64,000 nucleotides of DNA from Tillus elongatus. Its lineage: Eukaryota; Arthropoda; Insecta; Coleoptera; Cleridae. Shown here piece after piece: positions 61,373 through 64,000 of the stretch. Within the stretch, counting starts at the first letter, position 1. Each line of letters begins with the position of its first letter. The DNA lies in the NCBI GenBank assembly GCA_964006375.1, contig OZ023262.1, positions 54,008,366 to 54,072,365 of the forward strand, given 5' to 3'. The notes beneath the pieces were generated by a model, which searched no databases, was not told where the DNA came from, and saw only the letters and a list, made by a program, of their open reading frames with translations. Made by a program: the position numbers and the translations under genes.

Positions 61373-61544
61373 ATTGACTCCGGCGTTAGCTGCTGTAGTG
61401 CTCTTCTATTGTACACTAATTGAGTATACTGGAGAAGGACCACTGTGGACGACAGTGGAAACAGAACTACGCGATGCTTGCCAAAAACTGTGGTGGAGCA
61501 CGTTACTTTATATCCAAGGCTATTTTGACACTGGTGAGCAGTAT
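61373..61544 (+). CDS. nrf-6: NRF6-like acyltransferase, exon 7
   Basis: Acceptor tgctttttacag before 61373, phase 2; with exon 6 it forms the arginine of the RLTPALAAVVLF block, typical of the family (R-x-TP-L). It continues with EGPLWTTVETELRDAC, an extracytoplasmic loop with a conserved cysteine, and then KLWWSTLLYIQGYFD, the WW-LLYI block. Donor cagtat/gtaagtg after 61544, phase 0. Later exons encoding the remaining acyltransferase helices are expected past the right edge; none is recognisable before 64000. Confidence 0.87.
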
Positions 61545-63362
61545 GTAAGTGTTTAATTTTAAGCGATGGCATTAATACATTATTTTTGAGGCTTAGTTTT
61601 AATGATAATTTCAATGCAATTTTTGAAAAAAGTCTGAACGCAGCAAAGGTACTTCCTCGCTGGCTTCAAATGATAGGAAACTCGCTGTATCTTCAAAAGA
61701 AAAGGCTGATTCATCCGCTCATGTATTTGCTTTCAGCTTCACGATTGATCGGCCGGAAAACAGGCTAGCAGCTATTGTTACGCTCGATTTTTTAGGTCGG
61801 TTTAAATTTTTAGGACACCAGGTATATGCATTAACAACTGTTTGCATTTCCTTTTACTGGTCTTTGTTGCTTTGGATCTAAATGTGTGCAGAGTGTTGTG
61901 CTTTAAATTCGATGAGCAATATTTATGAAAATTATCTGCAACATAAACACCGTCCCTTATATGTGCACAAAAATAATAATAAAAAATAAACACAAAAACC
62001 AACAAACAAACAAAAAACAAACAAAAAGCAAACAAAAAGCAAACAAAATTAAAAAAAAGAAACAAAAGCACACATAAAAAAGCAAATAAGAACAAACAAA
62101 AACATGTTTATTTATGTCTAATTAAATCTTTTATGTGTAAATACTTTTAGATACAAACAAACTGTATGTTAAAACATATAAATTTGTAACGAATGGGTTC
62201 TAGTGCTATCCGTGGCGATCTATTATTATGTAGCAAAATTAAAAATGAAACAAAAGTATTGTAATGGGGGGCGAGGCAAGTATTGTGACTGTTTAAGGGC
62301 TTTTTAGTAACAAAAATCTGTGGCTAATGAAAGGAAACTTTCGAGGCTAGCTTACAACCACAACCACCACCACTATAAACACCGTTCTGACTTCTTGCTA
62401 AACTTGAAATTGCTTTAATAAGATCTAGCAGCGTAAAATGTAAGATTATATTATTTTCGTTAGAACAGAATGTTTACTAAAAAAGAATTGTGTTTCACAA
62501 AGAAATGCGCATAAATAAGGAGGATTTATGCCTACAAAGAAATCCGTTAAAAAAGGCTTCATCAACAAGTTTGATTAATAACCGTCAAAGAAGTCGAATT
62601 TTCCGCCAGCAATTAAGACGCTAAATGAGCATATGTGGCGTACTCCCTTCAATTCAAAGAGCGTTATGAGTTTTAGAGAAGGTCAGAAAAAAGACTCGCA
62701 AAGACGCAGCATCGATCTCCTGCGTGATGCAAGCAGCAGAGCGGCTATATAAGATGGCAATATTACGCCGGCAGAGAGTCTGCGATGGCAATGGAGCTAG
62801 TAAATTAAATACAGATCTGTTGAATTTTTTTTTGATGAGTTGTGTAATAAGCTTGTCAAATATCTATTCTTTAGGTATCTGTGTGCTATGTGTCGGTTCT
62901 TTCACCGTGAAGGGTGAGTTATTTTAAAACAATTTTCTAACAAATAGCAGGTGTACAATGGTCATTTTTTTTTTGTTCTTTTTTGAAACAGGGCTCCGGT
63001 TCTGGTTTTGGATTCTGGCTTCTGATTTCCGATGCCGGTTTTTTGACGCCGATTCCGTACTTTTACACGTATTGACTATGTGGAAGTAAAAATTGTTAAT
63101 CTAATTACGCTCTGGTTCACGATAACGTCCAATTTGTTCACAAACTTTAGGAGGCGATCGAATGCTTTACTAGCTAGATAATTAGGAAATTATTCTTGCA
63201 TTGCTATTGATTAGATTCGTTGAACGAATGTAAGAACAGGCATTTGGCGATAATTTTGGGAACATTTACAATACATGCTTTTACAAACGAAGTTTAAATA
63301 TGAACTGTTCAATTCAAAGAAAGGGAAGTTTTCTATCTCAGAATTATTAGAAAATAATTTTA

Positions 63363-63365
<3 letters not shown>
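61545..63365. other. intron 7, mostly unclassified
   Basis: Contains an (AAAC)-rich low-complexity stretch at about 61968-62105 and an ACTTCCAC-family tail at 63045-63090 (ccgattccgta ... gactatgtggaagta). Near 61282-61326 and 61620 lie eroded composite-repeat ends (acttgctgcg, gaacgcagcaa). No exon-like reading frame with family motifs. Confidence 0.45.

Positions 63366-63433
<68 letters not shown>
63366..63433. repeat. (TA)n microsatellite
   Basis: Tract flanked by ataattttact on the left (direct) and ataataattttact on the right, a short direct duplication around the tract. Confidence 0.95.
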
Positions 63434-63436
<3 letters not shown>

Positions 63437-63544
63437 ATTTTACTTCTACATTCTCAATATGGCATCGGCGAAAAAAATTTCAAATATTTTTTTGGTTAAA
63501 TGTCGTAAAAAGTCTTAAAACGTATCAAAAATATGATTTGGAGA

Positions 63545-63665
63545 GATCGTAAGATGTACGACAGGGTCGCCATCTCGGTGCGGTACCAGGTAGTATGTTA
63601 TCACAACAGCTCAAAACAACCCAAAATGTTACAAAATACAGACTGTGTACAACCAACTAACAATT
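63545..63665 (-). repeat. short dispersed repeat, reverse copy
   Basis: gtacgacagggtcgccatc ... ggttgtcacaacagctc-like block, then gactgtgtacaacc. The inverse of 43415-43530. The remaining sequence to 64000 shows no gene. Confidence 0.6.
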
Positions 63666-64000
63666 TTGTAAATTGTCAGCCCTGCCCCATTTCTTTCCTA
63701 ATATAGGGACAATGTATGTAAGGTTAGCCTTGCATCTAGATGCATTCTTCGCTCTAATTAGAGCTAGTCAGTACGGTATACTAAATACAGCGAGAACACA
63801 CCTATAACGACTAGGATCTAGCCGTACCAAATCTACTTTGGCTTTCGGGCTTCCGCATGCGCAGTGAGTTACCGGGATAATTCACATGGCTTGCAACTCA
63901 TGAGTTTTTTGCCGTTTTAACGAAATAAATAACCCCCCTGAGGTGCTGTTCACACACAATCCTTCCAACTGACCTTCCTGACCTGCCCTGACGTCAGTTT

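Noticed and set aside
61586..61768. Candidate exon 8 (60-codon frame)
   Set aside because: No acyltransferase-3 motif and no proper acceptor in phase 0. It overlaps an eroded repeat end.
61802..62095. Hydrophobic reverse-strand frame rich in Phe/Leu
   Set aside because: Translation of an (AAAC)-rich low-complexity stretch; no start context or homology pattern.

Overview
The window is eukaryotic, AT-rich and transposon-packed, and almost certainly comes from an insect. Evidence is one multi-exon gene of the insect-expanded nose-resistant-to-fluoxetine (NRF6-like) acyltransferase family, several IS630/Tc1/mariner transposases of the DUF4817 plus DD41D type, a CR1/L2/Jockey-group LINE, Penelope-like elements and a ZMYM1-like hAT element. 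A short (GGTCA)n array (34736-34774) equals the TCAGG telomere repeat known from many beetles, so Coleoptera is a reasonable but unproven guess.

Host gene: seven + strand exons, at 4062-4335 (probable start 4110), 13599-13801, 27005-27204, 39195-39271, 42002-42195, 56504-56664 and 61373-61544. All boundaries are AG/GT and the phases agree from one exon to the next. They encode a signal peptide, a cysteine-containing NRF domain, a transmembrane helix and the first third of an acyltransferase-3 domain. The gene runs off the right edge; coding sequence is about 2% of the span.

Everything else is intronic or 5' flanking repeat. By region: 1-3.6 kb, a TA-core composite repeat, then an RNase H LINE fragment split by a hAT-type MITE with a perfect 8-bp target duplication. 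4.3-9.4 kb, composite repeats and a mariner split by a 5'-truncated LINE. 9.5-13.5 kb, ACTTCCAC repeats and mariner A (long inverted repeats, one nonsense codon). 13.9-19.9 kb, LINE fragments, a small MITE, dead mariner B and a composite repeat. 20.3-25.6 kb, a Penelope element split by a composite repeat, then dead mariner C. 27.4-30.1 kb, hAT element with 8-bp target duplication. 30.8-33.9 kb, near full-length LINE. 33.9-39 kb, mixed remnants and the GGTCA array. 40-41.8 kb, Penelope 3' end and an ACTTCCAC element. 42.5-48 kb, composite repeats including an inverted pair. 48.03-49.27 kb, mariner E with an intact transposase. 50-56 kb, composite repeats, one holding mariner D inside its TA tract. 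57.1-61.2 kb, mariner F with inverted repeats of about 700 bp and mariner remnant G. 61.5-64 kb, intron.

The main structural theme is a dispersed element, called here the TA-core composite repeat, with a (TA)n microsatellite at a fixed internal position and a terminal inverted-repeat segment. It accounts for about half of the 21 long TA tracts. TA-targeting mariners abut many of the tracts. No RNA gene, CRISPR array or viral gene was recognised.
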